Assembly: GCF_015560805.1 (NCBI RefSeq)
Contig: NZ_JADMSO010000003.1
Coordinates: forward strand, 124,001-188,000
Direction: 5' to 3'
DNA: 64,000 nucleotides
DNA from: Mediterraneibacter glycyrrhizinilyticus
GTDB taxonomy: Bacteria; Bacillota; Clostridia; Lachnospirales; Lachnospiraceae
Made by a program: the position numbers and the translations under genes. Below, one piece after another: positions 43,318 through 50,464 of this stretch; the stretch's first letter is position 1; the number at the start of each line of letters is the position of its first letter. The notes beneath the pieces were generated by a model. It saw only the letters and a program-made list of their open reading frames with translations. It was not told the origin of the DNA and searched no databases.

Positions 43318-44856
43318 ATGAGCAAAAAACCAACCGTTTTAATGATTTTAGATGGATATGGATTGAATGATCATAAAGAGGGCAACGCCGTTTTAGAGGG
43401 AAAGACTCCGGTTATGGACAAGCTGATGGCTGAGTGTCCGTTTGTAAAAGGAAACGCGAGCGGAATGGCAGTCGGTCTTCCGGACGGACAGATGGGAAAC
43501 TCTGAAGTCGGACATTTGAATATGGGAGCCGGAAGAATTGTATATCAGGATCTGACAAAGATCACGAAAGCGATCCAAGACGGCGACTTTTTTGAAAATA
43601 AAGCGCTTCTTGCAGCGTGTGAAAATGCAAAAGCGAATGATTCCGCACTTCATATGTTCGGACTTGTTTCCGACGGCGGCGTGCACAGTCATATCGAGCA
43701 TATTTTCGGACTTCTGGAACTGGCAAAAAAACAGGGACTTACAAAAGTATATGTACACTGCTTCCTGGACGGACGTGACACACCTCCGGCATCCGGAAAA
43801 GAATATGTGGAGAAGCTGGAAGCGAAGATGAAAGAACTTGGCGTCGGCGAAGTAGCAAGCGTGATGGGGCGTTATTATGCAATGGATCGTGACAATCGTT
43901 GGGATCGTGTGGAGAAAGCATATCAGGCGCTTGTGAACGGAGTCGGAGAAACGGCAGAATCCGGACCGGCGGGAATCCAGGCTTCTTACGATGCGGATAC
44001 AACGGACGAATTTGTTCTTCCGACAGTTGTAGTGAAAGACGGAGCTCCGGTTGCAACGATCAAAGATGACGACTCTGTGATCTTCTTTAACTTCCGCCCG
44101 GACCGTGCAAGAGAGATCACAAGAACATTCTGTGACGACGCATTTGACGGGTTTGAAAGAGGAGAGCGTGTAAAAACTACATTTGTCTGCTTCACAGAGT
44201 ATGACGTGACGATTCCGAACAAACAGGTTGCATTTGTAAAAGAGGAGATCACCAACACATTCGGAGAGTTCCTCGCAGCAAACGGACTGAAACAGGCTCG
44301 TATTGCCGAGACAGAGAAATATGCGCATGTAACATTCTTCTTCAACGGCGGCGTGGAAGAGCCGAATGAGGGGGAAGACAGAATCCTTGTGAAATCTCCG
44401 AAAGTTGCAACATACGATCTGAAACCGGAGATGAGCGCTTACGAAGTATGTGACAAACTGACAGATGCGATCCGTTCCGGTAAATATGATGTGATCATCA
44501 TCAACTTTGCAAATCCGGACATGGTAGGACATACCGGTGTGGAAGCGGCAGCGATCAAAGCAATCGAGGCGGTGGACGAGTGTGTCGGAAAGACCGTGGA
44601 AGCGATCAAAGAAGTGGACGGACAGATGTTCATCTGTGCGGACCATGGAAATGCGGAACAGCTGATCGACGATGTGACCGGAGATGCATTTACCGCACAT
44701 ACGACTAATCCGGTTCCGTTTATCCTTGTCAATGCAGATCCGGCTTACAAATTGAGAGAGGGCGGCTGCCTTGCAGATATCGCTCCGACTCTGATCGAAC
44801 TGATGGGAATGGAACAGCCGAAAGAGATGACGGGAACATCCCTGCTTGTCAAATAA
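43318..44856 (+). CDS. gpmI: Cofactor-independent phosphoglycerate mutase
   Basis: 512 aa, alkaline-phosphatase fold with two Mn ions. The phospho-serine is in PDGQMGNSEVGHLNMGAGR (Ser near 62; shown in part). Metal ligands are in MILDGYGLN, NFANPDMVGHTG and CADHGNAEQL. It turns 3-phosphoglycerate into 2-phosphoglycerate. In spore formers its pH and Mn dependence help halt glycolysis in spores. SD AAAGGAG precedes the ATG. It has its own promoter and terminator. Confidence 0.98.
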   Translation: MSKKPTVLMILDGYGLNDHKEGNAVLEGKTPVMDKLMAECPFVKGNASGMAVGLPDGQMGNSEVGHLNMGAGRIVYQDLTKITKAIQDGDFFENKALLAACENAKANDSALHMFGLVSDGGVHSHIEHIFGLLELAKKQGLTKVYVHCFLDGRDTPPASGKEYVEKLEAKMKELGVGEVASVMGRYYAMDRDNRWDRVEKAYQALVNGVGETAESGPAGIQASYDADTTDEFVLPTVVVKDGAPVATIKDDDSVIFFNFRPDRAREITRTFCDDAFDGFERGERVKTTFVCFTEYDVTIPNKQVAFVKEEITNTFGEFLAANGLKQARIAETEKYAHVTFFFNGGVEEPNEGEDRILVKSPKVATYDLKPEMSAYEVCDKLTDAIRSGKYDVIIINFANPDMVGHTGVEAAAIKAIEAVDECVGKTVEAIKEVDGQMFICADHGNAEQLIDDVTGDAFTAHTTNPVPFILVNADPAYKLREGGCLADIAPTLIELMGMEQPKEMTGTSLLVK

Positions 44857-44905
44857 GGAAAATGTTTTTGCACTTTTTAAATGACATATCGTTATAAATG
44901 AAAAG

Positions 44906-44942
44906 AAAAAGGTCTTGCTGAATGAACAGCAAGACCTTTTTT
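44906..44942 (+). terminator. Intrinsic terminator after gpmI
   Basis: AAAAAGGTCTTGCTG, 6-nt loop, CAGCAAGACCTTTTTT. It marks the left edge of the AT-rich island. Confidence 0.9.
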
Positions 44943-45012
44943 ATTGGGAAAACTCGCGAAATTTGCATGGTCTTTTATGAAACAAATTATCAATATTTCC
45001 GAAAAAAGAGTA

Positions 45013-45043
45013 TTGCTATCACGTTAACGTGATAGATTATACT
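45013..45043 (+). promoter_or_regulatory. MerR-type promoter with 19-bp spacer and perfect palindrome
   Basis: TTGCTA (45013-45018), 19 bp, TATACT (45038-45043). The 20-bp perfect palindrome CTATCACGTTAACGTGATAG (45016-45035) fills the spacer, the classic MerR-activated layout. Confidence 0.8.
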
Positions 45044-45072
45044 CTTTATACGGGGAAAGGGAAGACCGTGTG

Positions 45073-45480
45073 ATGAAAACAAGCGAGATAAGTAAAATTG
45101 TGGGCATAAGCAAACGTACATTGCAATTTTATGACGATGAGGGGATGATTAAAGTGGAAAGATCTGAAAACAACTATCGATTATATGACGAAAGAACCTT
45201 AGAAACTTTATGGGAAATTATAATCTACAAGGAAATGGGGATGAAAATCGGAGAAATCAAACAATTGTTAGAGATGAATGAAAACGAAAAGAAAGAATTC
45301 TATAGAGCGTATATAGAACTGATCGAAGAAAAAATTAAAAAATTAAAGAGCCATAAAAAATTTATTTCTTTAATTATAGAGAAAGGATTGCCGCAAATGC
45401 CGGATAAAAACTCCGAGGGTACATATAAAAGCAGGCTTGCTGAGCTTTGTGGAAAGAGTAATGATTTATTTATAAATTGA
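45073..45480 (+). CDS. MerR-family transcriptional regulator
   Basis: 135 aa. The N-terminal MerR HTH reads MKTSEISKIVGISKRTLQFY, then DDEGMIKVERSENNYRLYDE. A dimerisation coiled coil follows (about 75-105, EKKEFYRAYIELIEEKIKKL). The short C-terminal tail holds one Cys in LAELCGKSN, so neither a clear metal site nor a drug-binding domain is present. ATG 45073 is preferred to GTG 45070. Its own promoter has the 19-bp spacer and palindrome expected for MerR control. No obvious target gene is adjacent, and codons are AT-rich. Confidence 0.88.
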   Translation: MKTSEISKIVGISKRTLQFYDDEGMIKVERSENNYRLYDERTLETLWEIIIYKEMGMKIGEIKQLLEMNENEKKEFYRAYIELIEEKIKKLKSHKKFISLIIEKGLPQMPDKNSEGTYKSRLAELCGKSNDLFIN

Positions 45481-45487
45481 GGTAAGA

Positions 45488-45521
45488 GGAATAGGCGGGA
45501 AAGTGTATTCCCGACTATTCC
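45488..45521. terminator. Bidirectional hairpin between MerR and XRE genes
   Basis: GGAATAG-G-CGGGAA, 6-nt loop, TTCCCG-A-CTATTCC between convergent 3' ends. Confidence 0.65.
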
Positions 45522-45527
45522 GTAAAA

Positions 45528-45794
45528 TTATTTTATTGTTTTGAAATTAAATATTGTATTCATGTCACATTCGAGAATATGACAACAGGTAAATAAAAAA
45601 GATACGGTAGGGTTTTGCGTGCCTTTTTCGATACGGTTGTATGAGTAAATAGAGATCTCTATTCCGTTAATCTGCAGTCTTGCGACCATGTCTGTTTGCT
45701 TTATATTCATAGACTTACGCAGTTTTGCGATGTTTTTTCCTATATCTATATTATTTACTTGGATAATACGGTCAATGCTCTCGCAGTTCTTCAT
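45528..45794 (-). CDS. Small XRE-family HTH regulator
   Basis: 88 aa. The helix-turn-helix is IGKNIAKLRKSMNIKQTDMV, then ISIYSYNRIEKGTQNPTVSF, as in Cro/CI-type DNA-binding proteins; there is little else, so it is a DNA-binding domain alone. SD GGAGGTG before ATG 45794 sits in the 6-nt middle of a palindrome (45796-45817). It is divergent from the zinc-ribbon gene, with two matching operator-like palindromes between them, so it probably represses both genes. Confidence 0.85.
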   Translation of the reverse strand: MKNCESIDRIIQVNNIDIGKNIAKLRKSMNIKQTDMVARLQINGIEISIYSYNRIEKGTQNPTVSFLFTCCHILECDMNTIFNFKTIK

Positions 45795-45795
45795 T

Positions 45796-45871
45796 ATATT
45801 GCACCTCCATGCAATATTTTATGTTGATTTTAGAAAAAATAATTGCACGAGAATGCAATAAATGATATGAT
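45796..45871. promoter_or_regulatory. Divergent control region with twin TTGCA palindromes
   Basis: Operator 1 is ATATTGCA-N6-TGCAATAT (45796-45817), overlapping the XRE SD. Operator 2 is ATTGCA-N6-TGCAAT (45842-45859), covering the -35 TTGCAC (45843-45848). That -35 is followed by 17 bp and TATGAT (45866-45871), the promoter for the zinc-ribbon gene. Confidence 0.75.
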
Positions 45872-45891
45872 GAGAAAAAGGAGGAGAGAAG

Positions 45892-47010
45892 ATGTTAATG
45901 AAATCAAAAACGACAATATGTAGGAACTGTAATGCTCAAATAGCAAAGGATGCAAAAAATTGTCCGTCATGCGGAGCAAAAAATAAAAAACCATTCTATA
46001 AGAGAACAGGGTTTATTTTGCTTATGATTATATTAGTAATTGGAGTAATCAGTTTTATCGGAAAAAATAAAAGGGAAAAATTTGATTGGAATGAAGTGGA
46101 ATTTTGTGAGAGGTTGCCAAAACCAAAATCAAATGTTGGAACAATATACAGCAACGATAATGATACATTAAGCATACAGGTAGAGAAAACATCCAAAAGT
46201 GACTATAAAGCATATGTAGAAGAGTGTAAATTTATGGGATATACTGTTGAAAGTGAAAATGATGGAGAATGCTATGATGCTTTTGATGTTGATGGGTATG
46301 CTTTGTCTTTGGATTATATTGGGGGAACAATGTATATTGAACTGGAAGCACCGACAGAAATGGGAACCTTGAATTGGCCGAAGAGCGAAATTGCAGGCTT
46401 GTTGCCAATGCCCAAATCTACAGTTGGAAAAATTTCTACTGATACTGCCGAGGGATGTTGTATCTATGTTGGGGAAACGTCAATAGATGATTTTAATATT
46501 TATGCGGATGAATGTTCCCAAATTGGTTTTTCTGTCGATTATGAAAGAGGAGATAAATTCTACAATGCAGAAGATGAGAATGGAAATCAACTTTCGCTGT
46601 CTTATCAGGGAAATAATGTAATGATTGTTCAGATTAGAAAAATCGAAGAAACTGAAGTAGAAGAAACAAATGCAGGTACAGAAACGTCTGCAGAACCGAA
46701 GCAGGAAGAGGGGGAGGAAAAATTAAGTACGGAGACACAATTAATAGATGGCATGCATCCAGAATTTAAGGAAGCAATGGACAGCTATGAGATGTTTATG
46801 AATGAATATTGTGATTTCATGAAGAAATATGCAGAATCAAATGGAACAGATTTAGATTTACTTGCTGATTACACTGAGTATATGAGTAAATACACAGATG
46901 TAATGGGAGATTTTGAGGCTTTGGGGAACGAAGAAATGAATACAGCGGAAATGGCATACTATTTGGAAGTTCAGACACGCATCAATGAGAAATTATTGGA
47001 AATAGAATAA
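45892..47010 (+). CDS. Zinc-ribbon membrane protein with duplicated extracellular domain (DUF6591-like)
   Basis: 372 aa. An N-terminal zinc ribbon has paired cysteines ICRNCNAQ and NCPSCGAKN (about 8-30). One membrane helix follows (about 38-55, GFILLMIILVIGVISFIG). The outer part carries two similar domains: FCERLPKPKSNVGTIYSND (about 65-155) and LLPMPKSTVGKISTD (about 165-255), each with Y-V/A-EEC-...-G-Y/F. An acidic linker precedes a helical C-terminus rich in Tyr and Met (about 295-372). Clostridial proteins with this layout have unknown function. SD AAAGGAGGAG precedes the ATG. XRE control is likely. Confidence 0.75.
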   Translation: MLMKSKTTICRNCNAQIAKDAKNCPSCGAKNKKPFYKRTGFILLMIILVIGVISFIGKNKREKFDWNEVEFCERLPKPKSNVGTIYSNDNDTLSIQVEKTSKSDYKAYVEECKFMGYTVESENDGECYDAFDVDGYALSLDYIGGTMYIELEAPTEMGTLNWPKSEIAGLLPMPKSTVGKISTDTAEGCCIYVGETSIDDFNIYADECSQIGFSVDYERGDKFYNAEDENGNQLSLSYQGNNVMIVQIRKIEETEVEETNAGTETSAEPKQEEGEEKLSTETQLIDGMHPEFKEAMDSYEMFMNEYCDFMKKYAESNGTDLDLLADYTEYMSKYTDVMGDFEALGNEEMNTAEMAYYLEVQTRINEKLLEIE

Positions 47011-47029
47011 GTTGAATGGGGACTATAAT

Positions 47030-47770
47030 ATGATAAAAAAGAGATTTTTTTTACTGTTGGGGATAATGACTTTACTATTAGCTGGTTGTGGATCAAATGG
47101 AAGTAATACAGATATCAGCAATGAAACGAGTGAAATTAAGGATGAAAGTAAAGAGATAGATATTGTAGGTGACTGGTATGGAGTGGCAGAAGTTCATTCT
47201 GAATATAATGATGGACTTTTTGAAGCTGTATTATCAATTAATTCTGATGGACGGTGGGCATCCTGTGTTAATGGAGATGTGAATCAAGGGACCTGGGAGA
47301 TTGTAACTGAATCAAAGAAGCGTATTGCCTTGACTGTTGAATATGAAGGGAGTGGTGTAACTAATACATGGTCATTTGAAAAGAAAGCAGATGGGAAATT
47401 TTATTACGATTATGTATTCTTGGAAACTATACCGATTGAAATGACAAAGATGGAGAAAGAATCTAAGGATCAAATGTTAGGTGATTGGCAAGGGGCTACT
47501 GTTTATACTTATAAGTCGGGGGAAGAAAAACAATTTGCTGCTTCCTTATCTATAAATGCTGATAATAGTTGGTCATCTTCCGTTAGCGGAGATAACAATG
47601 CCGGAAAATGGAGTTATATTTCAGAAAGTGGTCATCTTGTGGTTTTGATAGTGGAATATGATGGGACTGATGCGACCAATACGTGGGCTCTTGTAAAAAA
47701 TGCAGATGATGAGTATTATTATGAATATGTATACATGGAGAATATCAGTATTCCAGTCGTTAAATTATGA
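47030..47770 (+). CDS. Lipoprotein with two lipocalin-like repeats
   Basis: 246 aa. The signal MIKKRFFLLLGIMTLLLAGC ends in a lipobox Cys. Two copies of a beta-rich domain follow: IVGDWYGVAEVHSEYNDGLF...LSINSDGRW (about 48-145) and MLGDWQGATVYTYKSGEE...LSINADNSW (about 150-246). Each has a GDW start, a GxW centre and EYxGxxxTNTW. The pattern resembles small bacterial lipocalin-like domains; the ligand is unknown. ATG 47030 is preferred over TTG 47012. It follows the zinc-ribbon gene after 19 nt and is probably cotranscribed, placing both products at the envelope. Confidence 0.75.
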   Translation: MIKKRFFLLLGIMTLLLAGCGSNGSNTDISNETSEIKDESKEIDIVGDWYGVAEVHSEYNDGLFEAVLSINSDGRWASCVNGDVNQGTWEIVTESKKRIALTVEYEGSGVTNTWSFEKKADGKFYYDYVFLETIPIEMTKMEKESKDQMLGDWQGATVYTYKSGEEKQFAASLSINADNSWSSSVSGDNNAGKWSYISESGHLVVLIVEYDGTDATNTWALVKNADDEYYYEYVYMENISIPVVKL

Positions 47771-48134
47771 AAGGATTCTAAGCCGTCGGATAAAGATCAT
47801 TTTTAGGAAAGAACAATTAAAAAATATATTTCAGTGTAAATTTTATATTCAATTTTCGATTATCCGCATAGACACTATATTTTCAAGCATTTTGAAGTAT
47901 AGAAAACCATTCGTTTTACCACGGATTTACTACGATTGAATGAGCCTTGATATGACATAAAGTAGCATTAAAAAGACACCCTTAATACCTAAGTGGTATC
48001 TTTCGTAAAAAGCACTCAATCCAAAAACTATCTTAAAACGCACTGAACAGGCTTCAAAATTTTATTGACAAAATAAAAATGTATTGTTACTATCATAATA
48101 TGGTAATACTTTTAGAAAGGTATGGATCGAGCTC
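47771..48134. other. AT-rich noncoding stretch before the GntR gene
   Basis: 364 bp without a convincing gene. Short open frames here have no SD and no family look. A weak AAAGACACC/GGTATCTTT inverted repeat occurs near 47972-48005. The last 70 bp hold the GntR promoter. It may be the right-hand scar of the AT-rich island. Confidence 0.5.
48065..48114 (+). promoter_or_regulatory. GntR promoter and operator copy 1
   Basis: TTGACA (48065-48070), 17 bp, TACTAT (48088-48093). ATAATATGGTAATAC (about 48095-48109) recurs, inverted and with one change, before the purine permease gene. Confidence 0.65.
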
Positions 48135-48890
48135 ATGAGTATGGATATTTGTCCGATGTCTAAAGTGAATCTAAGCAGTTCCGTGAAAAACTACCTGTAT
48201 CAATATATCCGCAGTCTTGAACAGACCGGTAATATGAAGCTTCCGCCGGAAAGTGAACTTTCGTTAAAACTGGGTGTGAGCAGAGTGACGGTACGCCGCG
48301 CATTGGATGAACTGGAAAACGAAGGCATCATATTGCGCATACAAGGCAGAGGAACTTTCGTGAATCCGGAAGCGCTGACTATTCAGGTAAATTTAATGCC
48401 GGGTGAAGAATTTTCACGTTTGATCGAGAATTGCGGGTATCATGCATCGGTAGAGGTGAAAGCGGTTCGGCGTAAAGAAGCGGATTTGGAGACAGGAAAA
48501 CTTTTGGGACTGGAACCAGGAGAAGAAATATACGAAGTAGAAAAAGTATATTTTGCAGATGGACATCCTGCGATTATCAGTGTGGATTGTTTTGCGTGTG
48601 ATCTGATAGGAATTGATCTGACATGTGAGTTTATGGCAGGTCGATCGATTTTTGAAGTGCTTCATCAATATGGCGGTTGTTTTATTGCGAGAGATAAGAT
48701 AAGCATGGAGACGATGAACCGCGAGGAGATGGAAAAAAGCGTAGTTTCCGGAAAAGAGATGGAATGTGACAGTGTTCTGGTTTTTCGGGGAAAGAATTAC
48801 AATCAGGAGAACAAACTGGTCATGCTGGATCGGGAGTTCTACGATACAAGATATATTCAATTCAGTCTTTTACGTGTAAAGAATGTCTAG
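48135..48890 (+). CDS. GntR-family regulator with UTRA domain
   Basis: 251 aa. A GntR winged HTH (about 12-78) has MKLPPESELSLKLGVSRVTV and GIILRIQGRGTFVN. The UTRA effector domain (about 95-245) has GLEPGEEIYEVEKVYFADGH, HQYGGCFIARDKISME and MLDREFYDTRYIQF. UTRA domains bind small metabolites. The next two genes are a purine permease and adenine deaminase, and both promoter regions share an operator-like sequence, so a purine-linked effector is the natural inference. The SD is weak. Confidence 0.9.
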   Translation: MSMDICPMSKVNLSSSVKNYLYQYIRSLEQTGNMKLPPESELSLKLGVSRVTVRRALDELENEGIILRIQGRGTFVNPEALTIQVNLMPGEEFSRLIENCGYHASVEVKAVRRKEADLETGKLLGLEPGEEIYEVEKVYFADGHPAIISVDCFACDLIGIDLTCEFMAGRSIFEVLHQYGGCFIARDKISMETMNREEMEKSVVSGKEMECDSVLVFRGKNYNQENKLVMLDREFYDTRYIQFSLLRVKNV

Positions 48891-48938
48891 CGTCAATGTA
48901 CAAGGGTCGACCGTTTTCCCCCTTGTACACCGACGCTA
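48888..48938. repeat. Dispersed hairpin repeat, copy A
   Basis: TAGCGTC-AA-TGTACAAGGG, loop, CCCTTGTACA-CC-GACGCTA. It contains the GntR stop codon and may double as a terminator. It is related to copies at 54743 and 63113. Confidence 0.65.
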
Positions 48939-49048
48939 ACCAGATTGAATAAAAAAGGGAGATTGTGCAGAAAGCAGACCGGACCGGAAAGACAGACCGG
49001 ATGGGAACGATGTTCTGCATAATTACCTTTTTTTATAAAAAATAAAAA

Positions 49049-49069
49049 GGTAATACCATATTATCATTA
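49049..49069 (+). promoter_or_regulatory. Operator copy 2 before the purine permease
   Basis: GGTAATACCATATTAT reads on the minus strand as ATAATATGGTATTACC, matching the GntR promoter site at 14 of 15 positions. A poly-T/A tract precedes it, but no clear -35/-10 pair was read. Confidence 0.5.
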
Positions 49070-49089
49070 AAAGAAAGGAAGAGAATGAA

Positions 49090-50451
49090 ATGGGGAACAA
49101 ATTAAATCAGTTTTTCCACATGAAAGAACGGGGCACGAATGTAAAAACAGAGATTTTAGCGGGATTGACGACTTTTTTGACATGTGTTTATATCGTGGCC
49201 GTAAATCCGGGGATTTTAGCGGCAGCAGGAATGGACACAAAGGCGGTGTTTTGGGCAACTGCACTTTCCGCTGCGATTGCCTGTATCTGGATCGGCGTCT
49301 GGGCAAATCTTCCGTTTGCATTGGCACCGGCGATGGGACTAAACGCTTATTTTGCATTCTATGTCTGTAATACATTAGGACTTTCCTGGCAGAATGCATT
49401 GGCATGTGTTGCGATTTCGGGAATTTTGTTTATGTTTTTAAGTATTTTCAGAGTTCAGCAAAAGATCGTAGATGCTATGCCGGAATGTATTAAACATTCG
49501 GTCGGAGCGGGAATCGGATTTTTCATTGCATTTACCGGTTTTATGCAGGCCGGGATCATCCAGGAATCACCGGATACTCTTCTCACATTAGGGGATTTGT
49601 CAAATCCGGGAGCGTTGTTAGCGTTATTTGGTATCTTTTTTACAGCAGTTCTTGTGATAAAAAAAGTACGCGGAGCGTTGTTGATCGGAATACTTGTAGT
49701 AACGGCACTCGGGATTGTGGTGAAAAATCCGGAGACAGGATTGGCATACACCGTGATACCGGAAACGATTTTTTCTTTTGAAAATCCGGTATCGGCTATG
49801 GCGCCGACTTTTGGTCAGCTGACTTTAAAGGGAATGTTTTCCGGAAGTCCGGAGATGGTATTGGGTGTTATATTTGCGATCATCAGTTTCTTATTTGTCG
49901 ATCTGTTTGACAGTATCGGTGTTTTGTTAGGTGTGGCATCGAAAGCGGGATTGGTAGACGAAAAAGGAAATATTCCATGTGCAGGAAAAGCATTGTTTGT
50001 TTCAGCAGGAGGAGCTGCGGTTGGAGCGGTACTTGGAACAAATACCGTAACGATCTATGGTGCGGAGAGCGCAACCGGAATCAATGAGGGCGGCAGAACA
50101 GGAATGACTGCCTGTGTAACCGGAATTTTATTTATCCTGACATTATTCTTCTCCCCGTTGTTCTTGATGATCCCATCGATCGCAACTGCGCCTGCATTGG
50201 TCATGGTGGGAATTTTTATGATCGAACCGCTTCGCAAAATGGAGCTGAACGACATCTCCATAGCGCTTCCGGTCTTTTTGACCGTAGCTTTGATGCCGTT
50301 TACATATAATATCGCTTACGGTATTTTATTTGGATTGATCGGATATACAGTCGGACAGATCGCGGCAGGAAAGACGAAGCAGATTACAAAGACTGTCTGG
50401 GTATTAACCGCGGTATTCTTACTTTATATGATTTTAGATATTGTGTTATAG
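49090..50451 (+). CDS. NCS2-family purine permease (adenine/hypoxanthine/guanine)
   Basis: 453 aa with about 12-14 membrane helices. LAGLTTFLTCVYIVAVNPGI, ALAPAMGLNAYFAFYV and DLFDSIGVLLGVASKAGLVD, followed by GTNTVTIYGAESATG, are signatures of AzgA/PbuG-type proton-coupled purine importers. Adenine deaminase is encoded 13 nt downstream, which points to adenine as a main substrate, converted to hypoxanthine inside the cell. SD GAAAGGAAGAG precedes the ATG. Confidence 0.93.
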   Translation: MGNKLNQFFHMKERGTNVKTEILAGLTTFLTCVYIVAVNPGILAAAGMDTKAVFWATALSAAIACIWIGVWANLPFALAPAMGLNAYFAFYVCNTLGLSWQNALACVAISGILFMFLSIFRVQQKIVDAMPECIKHSVGAGIGFFIAFTGFMQAGIIQESPDTLLTLGDLSNPGALLALFGIFFTAVLVIKKVRGALLIGILVVTALGIVVKNPETGLAYTVIPETIFSFENPVSAMAPTFGQLTLKGMFSGSPEMVLGVIFAIISFLFVDLFDSIGVLLGVASKAGLVDEKGNIPCAGKALFVSAGGAAVGAVLGTNTVTIYGAESATGINEGGRTGMTACVTGILFILTLFFSPLFLMIPSIATAPALVMVGIFMIEPLRKMELNDISIALPVFLTVALMPFTYNIAYGILFGLIGYTVGQIAAGKTKQITKTVWVLTAVFLLYMILDIVL

Positions 50452-50464
50452 GAGCGTGTTGAAT

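Noticed and set aside
47700-47939. 79-codon frame overlapping the lipoprotein 3' end
   Set aside because: Wrong-frame reading of the lipoprotein gene followed by AT-rich noncoding sequence; no SD.
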